From assembly GCA_012517205.1 (NCBI GenBank), contig JAAYVL010000173.1, positions 1-56,286 of the forward strand: a DNA stretch of 56,286 nucleotides, read 5' to 3'. Under the pieces are notes generated by a model. It made no database searches and was not told the origin of the DNA. It saw nothing but the letters and a program-made list of their open reading frames with translations. This document shows positions 42,145 through 49,085 of the stretch, piece after piece. Position numbers and translations under genes: made by a program. Each line of letters starts with the position of its first letter. Within the stretch, counting starts at the first letter, position 1. This stretch comes from Verrucomicrobiota bacterium. GTDB taxonomy: Bacteria > Verrucomicrobiota > Verrucomicrobiia > Limisphaerales > UBA8199.

Positions 42145-42388
42145 TGTAAATTACTGATTTCACCGTTGAAAGGCGCCCAAGACTGGCGGCAAAGCCGCTG
42201 GATTCACCAATTACAAGGTTCGCAGGCACTACATTCTAAGCGACCATGTCCTCTCAAGCCCCGATGAATCGAGATCATGCTGTTAGACCGCCCACCTAAA
42301 TCGCTTCAGTTAAGCCGAAACAATTCAGATTCCACCTCCAATTCGATCCCACAAAACGTGTAAATCTCTGATTTTACAAGCGAAAGCC
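42145..42388 (+). repeat. Two solo copies of the 30-nt motif
   Basis: The motifs at 42145-42174 and 42359-42388 share the frame TGTAAAT--CTGATTT-AC---GAAAG-C. They are equal in length and orientation to the motif that forms the end of element copy 2 (42752-42781), and match the reverse complement of the end of copy 1 (23864-23835). They may be solo ends left by deletion. Confidence 0.55.
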
Positions 42389-42453
42389 ATTAGCCAAGCC
42401 AAAAACCATCCGGATGCCCGTCCGTCACTAAAAAACCTTCTCCCGTCAGCCTC

Positions 42454-42781
42454 AGATTTATAACTAACTGCTTTTATTGGACTTATTGCTCGTCACTCCG
42501 CTCTCGCTCATCGTTTCGGCCTTTCCAGGCACCCCCATCCATTCCCCAGATACCGTGAAAATACCCTTCCCCCAAGCCGTGTACAAGGGGTGTACAAAGG
42601 ATGCCCACCGGGGGTTCATGGGATTTTAGCTGGTACACCCGATGGGCATCCCTTGTACACCCCTTGTACACGGCGTAGAAGCAGGGTAAATGCAGGGTAA
42701 ATCCAAGCCGGAACGATTTGGATTTTACCGCTATTTCAACCCTTCCGCATGCCTAAACTACTGATTTTACAGGTAAAATCC
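42454..42781. repeat. Palindromic repeat element, copy 2 (about 330 bp)
   Basis: Left end GATTTATAACTAACTGCTTTT (42455-42475). The central arms are 42576-42612 and 42638-42674, 37 bp with two mismatches, again built on GTGTACAAGGG repeats. The right end is the 30-nt motif at 42752-42781, itself a hairpin GATTTTAC/GTAAAATC. Flanks align with copy 1 only when this copy is reverse-complemented. The centre aligns with copy 1 without reversal. Confidence 0.75.
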
Positions 42782-42917
42782 ATTCAGAGGCCAACGGTTG
42801 AGCCGTTAAACCCGTTAAATAAGAGGTTTATGAGGGTTGCGGGCGGGATAACCATAGCCACCCAGGCCCCAACAGGACGAAAACGCGCGGTTGGGCTGCC
42901 CAACTGAGTGGTTCCGG

Positions 42918-43838
42918 CTAAGAGCGCGGATGGTATTTCCGATGGACTTCGCGCAGGCGGGTTGCCGCCACATGGGTATAGACCTCGGTGGTGCTGATGC
43001 TGGCGTGGCCGAGGAGTTCCTGGATGACGCGCAAGTCGGCTCCGTGGTCAAGCAGGTGGGTGGCGAAGCTATGACGCAGCATGTGCGGGGTGACGTTGCG
43101 CGCGATGCCCGCTCGGCGCGCGCGCCGTTTGATGCGCAACCACAGGGTCACGGGCGCGAAAGGGGTGCCGCGGCGGGTGAGAAACACGTTGGCCGGGGTG
43201 CGGGGAGTGACCAGTTGAGGCCGGCCGGCGGCCAGGTAGCGTTCCAGGGCGGCCACGGCCGGGCGGCCCACCGGCACCACACGCTCCTTGTTGCCTTTGC
43301 CGATGACCGTGATGAATCCGGCGGCGAGATGGAGTTGTTCGAGCCGCAGGTGGCGAAGCTCGGCCAGGCGCAGGCCCGAGGCGTAGGTGAGTTCGAGCAT
43401 GGCCTGGTCGCAGAGGCTTTGCGGGGTTTCCGGGGTTTCCGGGGTGAGCAGCCGTTCGATTTCCTGGCCGGTGAGCGCCCGGGGCAGGCGCTGCCAGCGG
43501 CGGGGCAGCGAAAGGTTTTCCGCCAGGTTGGCCGGCAGGAGTTTCTCGTTTTCGGCAAAGCGGTAAAAGGCCCGCAGGGCGGCTATTTCCAGGTAGAGGC
43601 TCTCGCTGCTGAGCCGCCGGGGAGAGCCTGGGGGCTGGTGGGCCAGGGCGCGCTCGCGTTCGTGCTGGAGAAAGGCCATCAGGTGCGCGAGCTGGACGGA
43701 CTTCCAGTCCGACAGCCCCCGCTGGTTTGCCCAGGCGATGAATTTGCCCAGCAGCAGGGCGTAGGTTTTCTGGGTGTGCTCGGCCTGGCCGCGTTCGTGG
43801 CGGATGTATTGCAGGAAGTCCTCGACCAGTTGGTTCAT
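42918..43838 (-). CDS. xerD: Tyrosine recombinase XerC/XerD
   Basis: A 306-residue site-specific recombinase that resolves chromosome dimers at dif, with a partner recombinase and FtsK. The N-terminal SAM-like DNA-binding domain (1-110) begins MNQLVEDFLQYIRHERG. The catalytic domain holds Arg157 (SGLRLAEL), Lys181 (GKGNKER), His252-x-x-Arg255 (HMLRH), His278 (LGHASISTTEVYTHV) and the nucleophile Tyr287. This is the complete set, and the length is that of Xer proteins rather than phage integrases. The ATG at 43838 overlaps the purC stop codon (ATGA), so it is coupled to a housekeeping gene. It lies 137 bp from a repeat element. Confidence 0.9.
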   Translation of the reverse strand: MNQLVEDFLQYIRHERGQAEHTQKTYALLLGKFIAWANQRGLSDWKSVQLAHLMAFLQHERERALAHQPPGSPRRLSSESLYLEIAALRAFYRFAENEKLLPANLAENLSLPRRWQRLPRALTGQEIERLLTPETPETPQSLCDQAMLELTYASGLRLAELRHLRLEQLHLAAGFITVIGKGNKERVVPVGRPAVAALERYLAAGRPQLVTPRTPANVFLTRRGTPFAPVTLWLRIKRRARRAGIARNVTPHMLRHSFATHLLDHGADLRVIQELLGHASISTTEVYTHVAATRLREVHRKYHPRS

Positions 43839-44728
43839 GCCAGCTTGCGGCCGGTCAACCGTTCGTAGGCCTCCAGGTACTTGGCCTGCGTGCGGGCGAC
43901 GACTTCGGGCGGGAGCGGGGGCGCGGGCGGGGTTTTGTCCCAACTGAGCGTTTCCAGGTAGTCGCGGACGAACTGTTTGTCGAAGCTGGGCTGGCCGGCG
44001 CCGGGGCGGTACTGGTCGGCGGGCCAGAAGCGGGAGGAATCCGGCGTGAGAACCTCGTCTATCAGGACCAGTTGATCGTCCACCAGGCCGAACTCGAACT
44101 TGGTGTCGGCGATAATAATGCCCCGGCGGAGCGCGTAATCACGCGCGAACGCATAGAGTTTGAGGCTGGCGGCCCGGGCCTGCTCCGCGCGGCCGGCGCC
44201 CACCAGGCGGGCGGCTTCGGCGAAGGAAATGTTCAGGTCATGCCCGGATTCGGCCTTGGTGGCGGGGGTGAAGATCGGCTCGGGCAATTCGGAAGACTCC
44301 GTCAAGCCGGGCGGCAGCCGGAGGCCGCAGACCGTTTGCCGCGCGCGGTATTCTTTCCAGCCCGAGCCGGCGAGGTAGCCGCGCACGACGCATTCAATGG
44401 CGAGCGGGCGGGCTTTTTTGACAATCATGCTGCGGCGGGCCAGTTGCGCCGAATACGGCTGGAGGCGGGGCGGCAGGGGGTCTTCCGCGCGGGCGAGCAG
44501 GTGATGGGGCTGGAACGCCGCCGTCTGCGCAAACCAGAAATGCGAGAGCTGGGTCAGCACCTCGCCCTTGCGCGGGATGCCGTTGGGCATGATGCAATCG
44601 AACGCGGAAATGCGGTCGGTGGCCACAAAGAGCAGGCTGTCGCCCAGGTCGAAGACTTCCCGCACTTTGCCGCTTTTCAGGCGGGGGATGCCGGGTAAAT
44701 CCAGTTGGAGCAGCGGTTCGGTTGCCAT
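43835..44728 (-). CDS. purC: Phosphoribosylaminoimidazole-succinocarboxamide synthase
   Basis: Joins CAIR and aspartate with ATP in de novo purine synthesis. The 297-residue enzyme has the N-terminal KSGKVREVFDLGDSLLFVATDRISAFD (about 15-41, landmarks GKVREVF and DRISAFD), the signature ECVVRGYLAGSGWKEY and the ADTKFEFGL...LIDEVLTPDSSRFW segment with catalytic and metal-binding acidic residues. It belongs to the longer, yeast Ade1-like type. The ATG at 44728 fits this; the frame upstream to 44806 is unlikely coding. It is followed by xerD with an ATGA overlap and is divergent from the epimerase gene. Confidence 0.96.
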   Translation of the reverse strand: MATEPLLQLDLPGIPRLKSGKVREVFDLGDSLLFVATDRISAFDCIMPNGIPRKGEVLTQLSHFWFAQTAAFQPHHLLARAEDPLPPRLQPYSAQLARRSMIVKKARPLAIECVVRGYLAGSGWKEYRARQTVCGLRLPPGLTESSELPEPIFTPATKAESGHDLNISFAEAARLVGAGRAEQARAASLKLYAFARDYALRRGIIIADTKFEFGLVDDQLVLIDEVLTPDSSRFWPADQYRPGAGQPSFDKQFVRDYLETLSWDKTPPAPPLPPEVVARTQAKYLEAYERLTGRKLA

Positions 44729-44799
44729 GGCGGGGAATATGGGTGGCGCCGCGCCGCGCGGAAAGCGCAAAATGCGTCGGGAACCCCGGGCGGCGAGGC

Positions 44800-44829
44800 T
44801 CGACAATCCCCCCGCCGTTCTGGTAGCGT
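44800..44829 (+). promoter_or_regulatory. Promoter of the epimerase gene
   Basis: TCGACA at 44800-44805, an 18-nt spacer and TAGCGT at 44824-44829. The -10 box ends 6 nt before the GTG start at 44836, implying a leaderless message. Confidence 0.45.
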
Positions 44830-44835
44830 GCGCGG

Positions 44836-45789
44836 GTGAATTTCCTGGTCACCGGTGGCGCGGGCTTCATCGGCTCGCATGTCTGCGAGCGACTGCTTCG
44901 TTCCGGGCATGCCGTCTGGGCGTTTGACGATCTCAACCCTTTCTACGACCCGCGCCTCAAGCAGCGCAACCTTGACGACCTCCGGGCGCTGGCCGGGCGC
45001 TTCGAGTTTGTTCATGGGGATTTGACCCGCCGCGCGGCGCTGGACGACCTGCTCGGGCGGGTGCGCTTTGACCAGGTCATCCACCTGGCCGCCCGCGCCG
45101 GGGTGCGGCCCAGCCTTGAAGAGCCCGCCCTGTACCAGCGCGTGAACGTCGAGGGCACGGTGAATCTCCTGGAAGCCGCGCGGGTCCACGGCGTCCGCAA
45201 GCTCATCCTTGCCTCGTCCTCCTCGGTTTATGGCGTAAATGCCAAAGTCCCCTTTGCCGAGAGCGACCCGATCTTCCGCGCCATTTCGCCCTACGCGGCG
45301 AGCAAGCTGGCCTGCGAGGCGCTGGGCCACGTTTATCACCATGTCTATGGGCTGGAGATCGTCATGCTGCGCCTTTTCACGGTTTACGGCCCGCGCCAGC
45401 GCCCGGACCTGGCCATTCACAAGTTCGCCCGGCTGATCCATTCCGGCCAGCCCGTCCCCGTCTTTGGCGACGGCTCCACGGCCCGCGACTACACCTATAT
45501 CAGCGACATTCTCGACGGCATCCTGGCCTGCACGCAAAGGACCTTTGGCTATGAAATCTTCAACCTGGGCGAATCCCAGACCGTGCGGCTGGATCAGCTC
45601 GTCGCCCTGCTGGAAGACGCCCTGGGCAAACGGGCCATCCTCGACCGCCGGCCGCCGCAGCCCGGCGATGTGCCCCTCACCTGCGCCGATCTCACCAAAG
45701 CCCGGGCCGGGCTGGGCTACCACCCGCGCGTGCAGATCGAGCAGGGCATCCCGCTTTTTATTGACTGGTTCACGCGCCAGCCCCACTAA
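44836..45789 (+). CDS. NAD-dependent nucleotide-sugar epimerase/dehydratase
   Basis: A 317-residue extended short-chain dehydrogenase. TGGAGFIGS (6-14) binds NAD. The active site is Ser in SSSSVYG and Tyr153-x3-Lys157 (YAASK). The segment FDDLNPFYDPRLKQRNL is typical of UDP-glucuronate 4-epimerases and close relatives, as are LRLFTVYGPRQRPD and GDGSTARDYTYISD. It likely epimerises UDP-glucuronate or a related nucleotide sugar for envelope polysaccharide. The start is GTG at 44836, directly at the family's first strand. A hypothetical gene follows 8 bp after the stop codon. Confidence 0.9.
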   Translation: MNFLVTGGAGFIGSHVCERLLRSGHAVWAFDDLNPFYDPRLKQRNLDDLRALAGRFEFVHGDLTRRAALDDLLGRVRFDQVIHLAARAGVRPSLEEPALYQRVNVEGTVNLLEAARVHGVRKLILASSSSVYGVNAKVPFAESDPIFRAISPYAASKLACEALGHVYHHVYGLEIVMLRLFTVYGPRQRPDLAIHKFARLIHSGQPVPVFGDGSTARDYTYISDILDGILACTQRTFGYEIFNLGESQTVRLDQLVALLEDALGKRAILDRRPPQPGDVPLTCADLTKARAGLGYHPRVQIEQGIPLFIDWFTRQPH

Positions 45790-45797
45790 TAATCATT

Positions 45798-46388
45798 ATG
45801 GACAACACCCGTCGTTATCTGCGCCCTCCGTTTGAAGAGGCTTTGGCGGCCTGGAAAACCCTTCTGACGCAGCACGGCCGCTCGACCGACCTCCTCTGGA
45901 TCCTCGAGGAGAATCTCTGCTTCGAGAAAGACCCGGGGACGACGGCCCGCGTCAAGCTCGGCTTCCAAACCCGGTTCACCCCCCAGCCCCCCGATGCCGC
46001 CCGGAAGACCTATTTCCATTTCGCCGAAAACGACGCGCGGCTCGTGTTCTACCGCCTCGGCGCCAACGCCGGGCGTTCCATTTGCCTGCTCCTGTGCGAC
46101 CCGTGGTTCGAGCCCAAGACGGAAGCCGATGGCTACCTCCGGCGGGATGATTGGCTGATTTCCTTCTTCCCGGGCGGCGATGAGCAAATCGAGGAAGTGG
46201 CCGAGGCTGAGCGCTGGCACAACCGCGTCGTGCGGGGCCGCCCCCTGAGCGCGGTGGACTTTTGCATGACCCTCGCCGCCCTGCGGGAACTCCAGGCCCA
46301 TGGCCGGGTGCTGACGCCCGACGAACGCTTCGGCTTGCAGATTCTGCGCTCGCTGCGCCGCGCCCGGACGCCCCGCGGATCGGGCTGA
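45798..46388 (+). CDS. Hypothetical protein, 196 residues
   Basis: I do not recognise this protein. It has 196 residues, no signal peptide or membrane helix. It has an alpha/beta pattern with many aromatic and acidic residues: LLWILEENLCFEKD, KTYFHFAENDARLVFYRLG, ICLLLCDPWFEP, DWLISFFPGGDEQIEEVAEAERWHNRVV. The last segment (LSAVDFCMTLAALRELQAHGR) is helical. The clear domain-like sequence and its 8-bp spacing from the epimerase gene support a real gene in the same operon, perhaps related to sugar or envelope metabolism; that is only context. It is followed by a strong terminator. Confidence 0.75.
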   Translation: MDNTRRYLRPPFEEALAAWKTLLTQHGRSTDLLWILEENLCFEKDPGTTARVKLGFQTRFTPQPPDAARKTYFHFAENDARLVFYRLGANAGRSICLLLCDPWFEPKTEADGYLRRDDWLISFFPGGDEQIEEVAEAERWHNRVVRGRPLSAVDFCMTLAALRELQAHGRVLTPDERFGLQILRSLRRARTPRGSG

Positions 46389-46471
46389 ACGCCGTTCGCT
46401 TCCCGCCTTCCAGTGCCCGCCTTTCGGCGGCAGCCTTTCGCCCTCCGGTTGGGGCCGCCCCGCGGTACAAC

Positions 46472-46610
46472 AAAAAAGCCGGAAGTTACTTCCGGCTTTT
46501 CTGCCACATTCTACTCGAGAACAACTTTAAATCGGTCTTTGATGCGGCGCCGCAGATTTACGCCTGTCAGTCACACACGGTCTGACTACTGCGCTATTTG
46601 CATCACTGAC
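46472..46610 (-). ncRNA. Candidate small RNA ending in a strong terminator
   Basis: On the minus strand a TATCTT box (46622-46617) would start a transcript near 46610 that ends about 139 nt later at a near-perfect terminator (46500-46474). The stretch has a GTCAG/CTGAC stem, a perfect TGCGGCGCCGCA palindrome and an enclosing AAATC/GATTT stem. It is free of long reading frames on this strand. The -35 is weak. No known RNA family is recognised, and the terminator may instead serve only the plus-strand genes. Confidence 0.3.
46474..46500. terminator. Bidirectional intrinsic terminator
   Basis: A perfect 12-bp stem AAAAGCCGGAAG/CTTCCGGCTTTT (46474-46485 and 46489-46500) with a 3-nt loop. A-runs and T-runs on both sides let it act in both directions. 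It ends the epimerase-hypothetical operon 86 bp after its stop codon. Confidence 0.92.
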
Positions 46611-46710
46611 AATGCCAAGATAGCAGAACCCCCTTTTTCGTCATGTCCCCAATTATGGTGACACGGCGGGGGGGCGCGAATAATCGCGGTGTTGGCCGGG
46701 GATTGCGGGG

Positions 46711-46739
46711 TTTACTTGGCCGGCCCGGCGGGGTAATAG
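46711..46739 (+). promoter_or_regulatory. Promoter of the secreted glycosidase-like gene
   Basis: TTTACT at 46711-46716, a 17-nt spacer and TAATAG at 46734-46739. The -10 box ends 8 nt before the ATG at 46748, so the message would be leaderless or nearly so. Confidence 0.5.
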
Positions 46740-46747
46740 TGCCCCGC

Positions 46748-47944
46748 ATGAGAACCTTGCTTGTTGCCCTTGGCCTGCTGCTCGCGTCCGGATACGCTTA
46801 TGCCGCCCCGGCGCCCGCCGACACCAACTTCTTCCCCATCATGGCCTGGAACTGGGTCCCCAAGGACCGGGCCGTGCTGGAAACCATGCGGGAAGGCGGG
46901 CTGACCGTCGCCGGATTCGTCAAGCCGGAGGCGCTCAATGCCTGCCGGGCCGCCGGCTTGAAGGCGATTGTCTCGGATGCGCGCGTTTCCGGTTATAATT
47001 GGAGCCAGGTGCCCATGGCCCAGACGCGCTCGAACATCGTCCGCCTGGTCGCCAAGGTCGGGCGGCACCCGGCGGTTTATGGCTATTACCTGATTGATGA
47101 GCCCAATGCCGCCCAGTTTCCGGGGCTGGCCCGGGTGGCGGAACTCATCCGCGAACTGTCGCCGGGCAAATGGCCTTACATCAACCTGTTTCCCGACTAC
47201 GCCAGCGCGGGGCAGCTTGGCACGGCCACTTACACGGAGTATTTGGAGCGCTTCATCAGCACCTGCCACCCGGCCATTATCAGCTACGACAATTACTCGC
47301 TGATGGACGATGGTTCGGTGCGCGAGAGCTACTGGTCGAACCTGGAAGCCGTGCGCGCCGCCTGCCAGCGGCACGGGTTGGAGTTCTGGAATATCGTGCT
47401 GGCCGCCGCCCATTTCAGCTACCGCGAACTCAACGGCGCCGACTTCCGGTTCCAGGTCTATACCACGCTGGCCTACGGCGGGCGCGGCATTTCCTATTTC
47501 ACCTACTTCACGCCCAGCACGGGCAATTACCGGATGGGGCCGATAGACCAGTTCGGCAACAAAACGCCGACCTGGTATTTCATGCAGCACATCAACCTCC
47601 AGGTTCAGAAACTGGCCCCCACGCTCCTGCGGCTTAAGTCCGACGCCGTGTATCATTTCGGGCCGCTTCCCGCCGGCACCAGCGGCCCGCCCGCCCACAG
47701 CCTGCTCACCGGCGCCGGCGGCGCGGGCGTGCTCGCCGGCGAGTTCACCCACGCGGACGGCTCGCGCTACCTGATGGTCGTGAACAAAGACCTGGCCAAA
47801 TCGCGCATCTGCTCGCTGCAATTCCGCGCCGCGCCGCGCCAGGTGTCGCTCGTCTCGCCTTACAGTGGCGCGCTGGCGCCCTTCCGGGGCGAAGACGTCT
47901 GGCTGGCGCCGGGAGGCGGGGTGCTGCTGAAGATCGAGCCTTAA
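46748..47944 (+). CDS. Secreted TIM-barrel glycoside hydrolase-like protein
   Basis: A 398-residue secreted protein with a signal peptide (1-20, ending YAYAAPA). The fold looks like a TIM barrel of clan GH-A type: IMAWNWVPKD (31-40), VYGYYLIDEPN with candidate acid/base Glu118, ISYDNYSL, and GGRGISYFTYFTP. A C-terminal beta-rich segment follows (LMVVNKDLAKSRICSLQF, PYSGALAPFRGEDVWLAPGGGVLLKIEP). An obvious second catalytic Glu (nucleophile) is not seen, so activity is uncertain. It may be an endoglycosidase-like or sugar-binding relative. Start at 46748, directly at the signal peptide; the longer frame from 46643 lacks support. Confidence 0.75.
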   Translation: MRTLLVALGLLLASGYAYAAPAPADTNFFPIMAWNWVPKDRAVLETMREGGLTVAGFVKPEALNACRAAGLKAIVSDARVSGYNWSQVPMAQTRSNIVRLVAKVGRHPAVYGYYLIDEPNAAQFPGLARVAELIRELSPGKWPYINLFPDYASAGQLGTATYTEYLERFISTCHPAIISYDNYSLMDDGSVRESYWSNLEAVRAACQRHGLEFWNIVLAAAHFSYRELNGADFRFQVYTTLAYGGRGISYFTYFTPSTGNYRMGPIDQFGNKTPTWYFMQHINLQVQKLAPTLLRLKSDAVYHFGPLPAGTSGPPAHSLLTGAGGAGVLAGEFTHADGSRYLMVVNKDLAKSRICSLQFRAAPRQVSLVSPYSGALAPFRGEDVWLAPGGGVLLKIEP

Positions 47945-48150
47945 AAAGCCCGCCCTCCACCGAACGCCCCCAACGGCGGCCAAAACCCGGTGGGGCGGTT
48001 GGAGGAAAGGAGAAACGCAAGGCGCGCCGGCGGGCGCCCCGGCCTTGATCCGGCCGCGGCCGGACGGCCGGAACGCGGGCTTGCCGCCTCCCCCGCCCGC
48101 GCCGGGCGGCGTCCCCGCCATGCACCAAAGCTAATAATAAGCAGTAGAAC

Positions 48151-48178
48151 TTGCTTTATTTGCCGGAGCCATTATTTT
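48151..48178 (+). promoter_or_regulatory. Promoter of the methyltransferase gene
   Basis: TTGCTT at 48151-48156, a 16-nt spacer and TATTTT at 48173-48178, 5 nt before an in-frame GTG at 48184. Confidence 0.4.
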
Positions 48179-48183
48179 GCCAT

Positions 48184-49008
48184 GTGGCCTCATCAACAAT
48201 ATCATCGGCAACCCACGGGCTGAGCCCTTGCTCGCCCCTGAATGATCCGGAGAAGACCCCGGGGCATTGGCTGCTGGCCCGGATGGGCAAGCGCGTATTG
48301 CGCCCCGGAGGGCGGGAACTCACCCGCCGCATGCTTGAGCAGCTCGACATCCAGCCGCGCGACGCGGTCGTGGAGTTCGCCCCCGGGCTGGGCGTGACCG
48401 CGCGGATGACGTTGAGCCGGAATCCGGCCAGCTACACCGCCATTGAACGGGACGAGGCCGCCGCCGCCCAGGTGCGAAGCTACCTGACCGGCCCGAACCA
48501 GCGTTGCCACCTGGGCAACGCCGAGCGCACCGGCCTGGACGACCAATCCGCCACCGTCGTGTACGGCGAAGCCATGCTGACCATGCAGGGGGCGGAGCAG
48601 AAGCGGAAGATCGTGGCGGAGGCTTTTCGCCTGCTGAAGCCCGGCGGGCGCTACGGCATTCACGAACTGGGCTTTACGCCGGACGATTTGCCCCGGGACA
48701 TCCAGGAGGACATCAGCCGCGAGATGTCCCGCAATATCCACGTCGGCGCCCGCCCGCTGGCGCTGCGTGAGTGGCGCGAGTTGTTGACCGGCGCGGGTTT
48801 CCAGATCCAGGCGGAAGCCGTCGTGCCGATGCACTTGCTGGAGCCGCGCCGCCTGATTCGTGATGAAGGCTGGCTCAGCGCCCTGCGCTTTGTCTTCAAC
48901 GTCCTCCGCCGGCCCCAGGCGCGCAAGCGCGTGCTGTCCATGCGGCGCATGTTTCGCAAACATTACCGCCACCTGACCGCGGTTTCCTTTGTCGCCGTCC
49001 GGCCCTGA
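48184..49008 (+). CDS. Class I SAM-dependent methyltransferase
   Basis: A methyltransferase of about 274 residues. Landmarks are DPEKTPGHWLLARMGKRVLRPGG, the SAM-binding VVEFAPGLGVTARM, YTAIERDEAAAAQVR, TVVYGEAMLTMQ and LKPGGRYGIHELGF. The C-terminal region is helical and basic. It resembles small-molecule methyltransferases of the UbiE/Methyltransf_11 kind. The start is uncertain. No in-frame ATG lies before the domain; candidates are GTG at 48184, CTG codons nearer the domain, or ATG at 48283, which would cut the conserved N-terminus. Upstream are 239 bp of spacer holding GC-rich stems. Substrate unknown. Confidence 0.75.
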   Translation: MASSTISSATHGLSPCSPLNDPEKTPGHWLLARMGKRVLRPGGRELTRRMLEQLDIQPRDAVVEFAPGLGVTARMTLSRNPASYTAIERDEAAAAQVRSYLTGPNQRCHLGNAERTGLDDQSATVVYGEAMLTMQGAEQKRKIVAEAFRLLKPGGRYGIHELGFTPDDLPRDIQEDISREMSRNIHVGARPLALREWRELLTGAGFQIQAEAVVPMHLLEPRRLIRDEGWLSALRFVFNVLRRPQARKRVLSMRRMFRKHYRHLTAVSFVAVRP

Positions 49009-49085
49009 CCCCTTCCGCCGAGGATAGGGAAACGTCCGGCCCGCCGCGGCCTTTCCCTCAGCACGTCCGCCGCCGGAGGGCGGCG

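Larger units (their letters stand above)
41908..42917. other. Non-coding, lower-GC island with repeats
   Basis: About 1 kb with no gene I can support. It contains three copies of a 30-nt motif (42145-42174, 42359-42388, 42752-42781) and copy 2 of the palindromic element. From about 42140 to 42830 the base composition is visibly poorer in GC than the genes on both sides, which suggests acquired or relict DNA. The xerD gene ends at its right border. Confidence 0.55.

Noticed and set aside
42483..42671. 62-residue minus-strand open frame inside element copy 2, similar to a frame in copy 1 (23922-24149)
   Set aside because: The similarity comes from the shared palindromic arms; there is no start context and the rest of the frames diverge.
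42145..42781. CRISPR array from the repeated 30-nt motif
   Set aside because: Copies are unequally spaced (about 214 and 393 bp apart), few, and not accompanied by cas genes.
42918..43838. Tyrosine recombinase as the integrase of a mobile island
   Set aside because: Length, full Xer catalytic set and ATGA coupling to purC point to housekeeping XerC/D; no tRNA target, phage or plasmid genes are nearby.
46540..46622. tRNA-like or tmRNA-like stretch
   Set aside because: I looked for an acceptor stem and a GTTCRANNC T-loop on both strands and found neither; only small unrelated stems are present.
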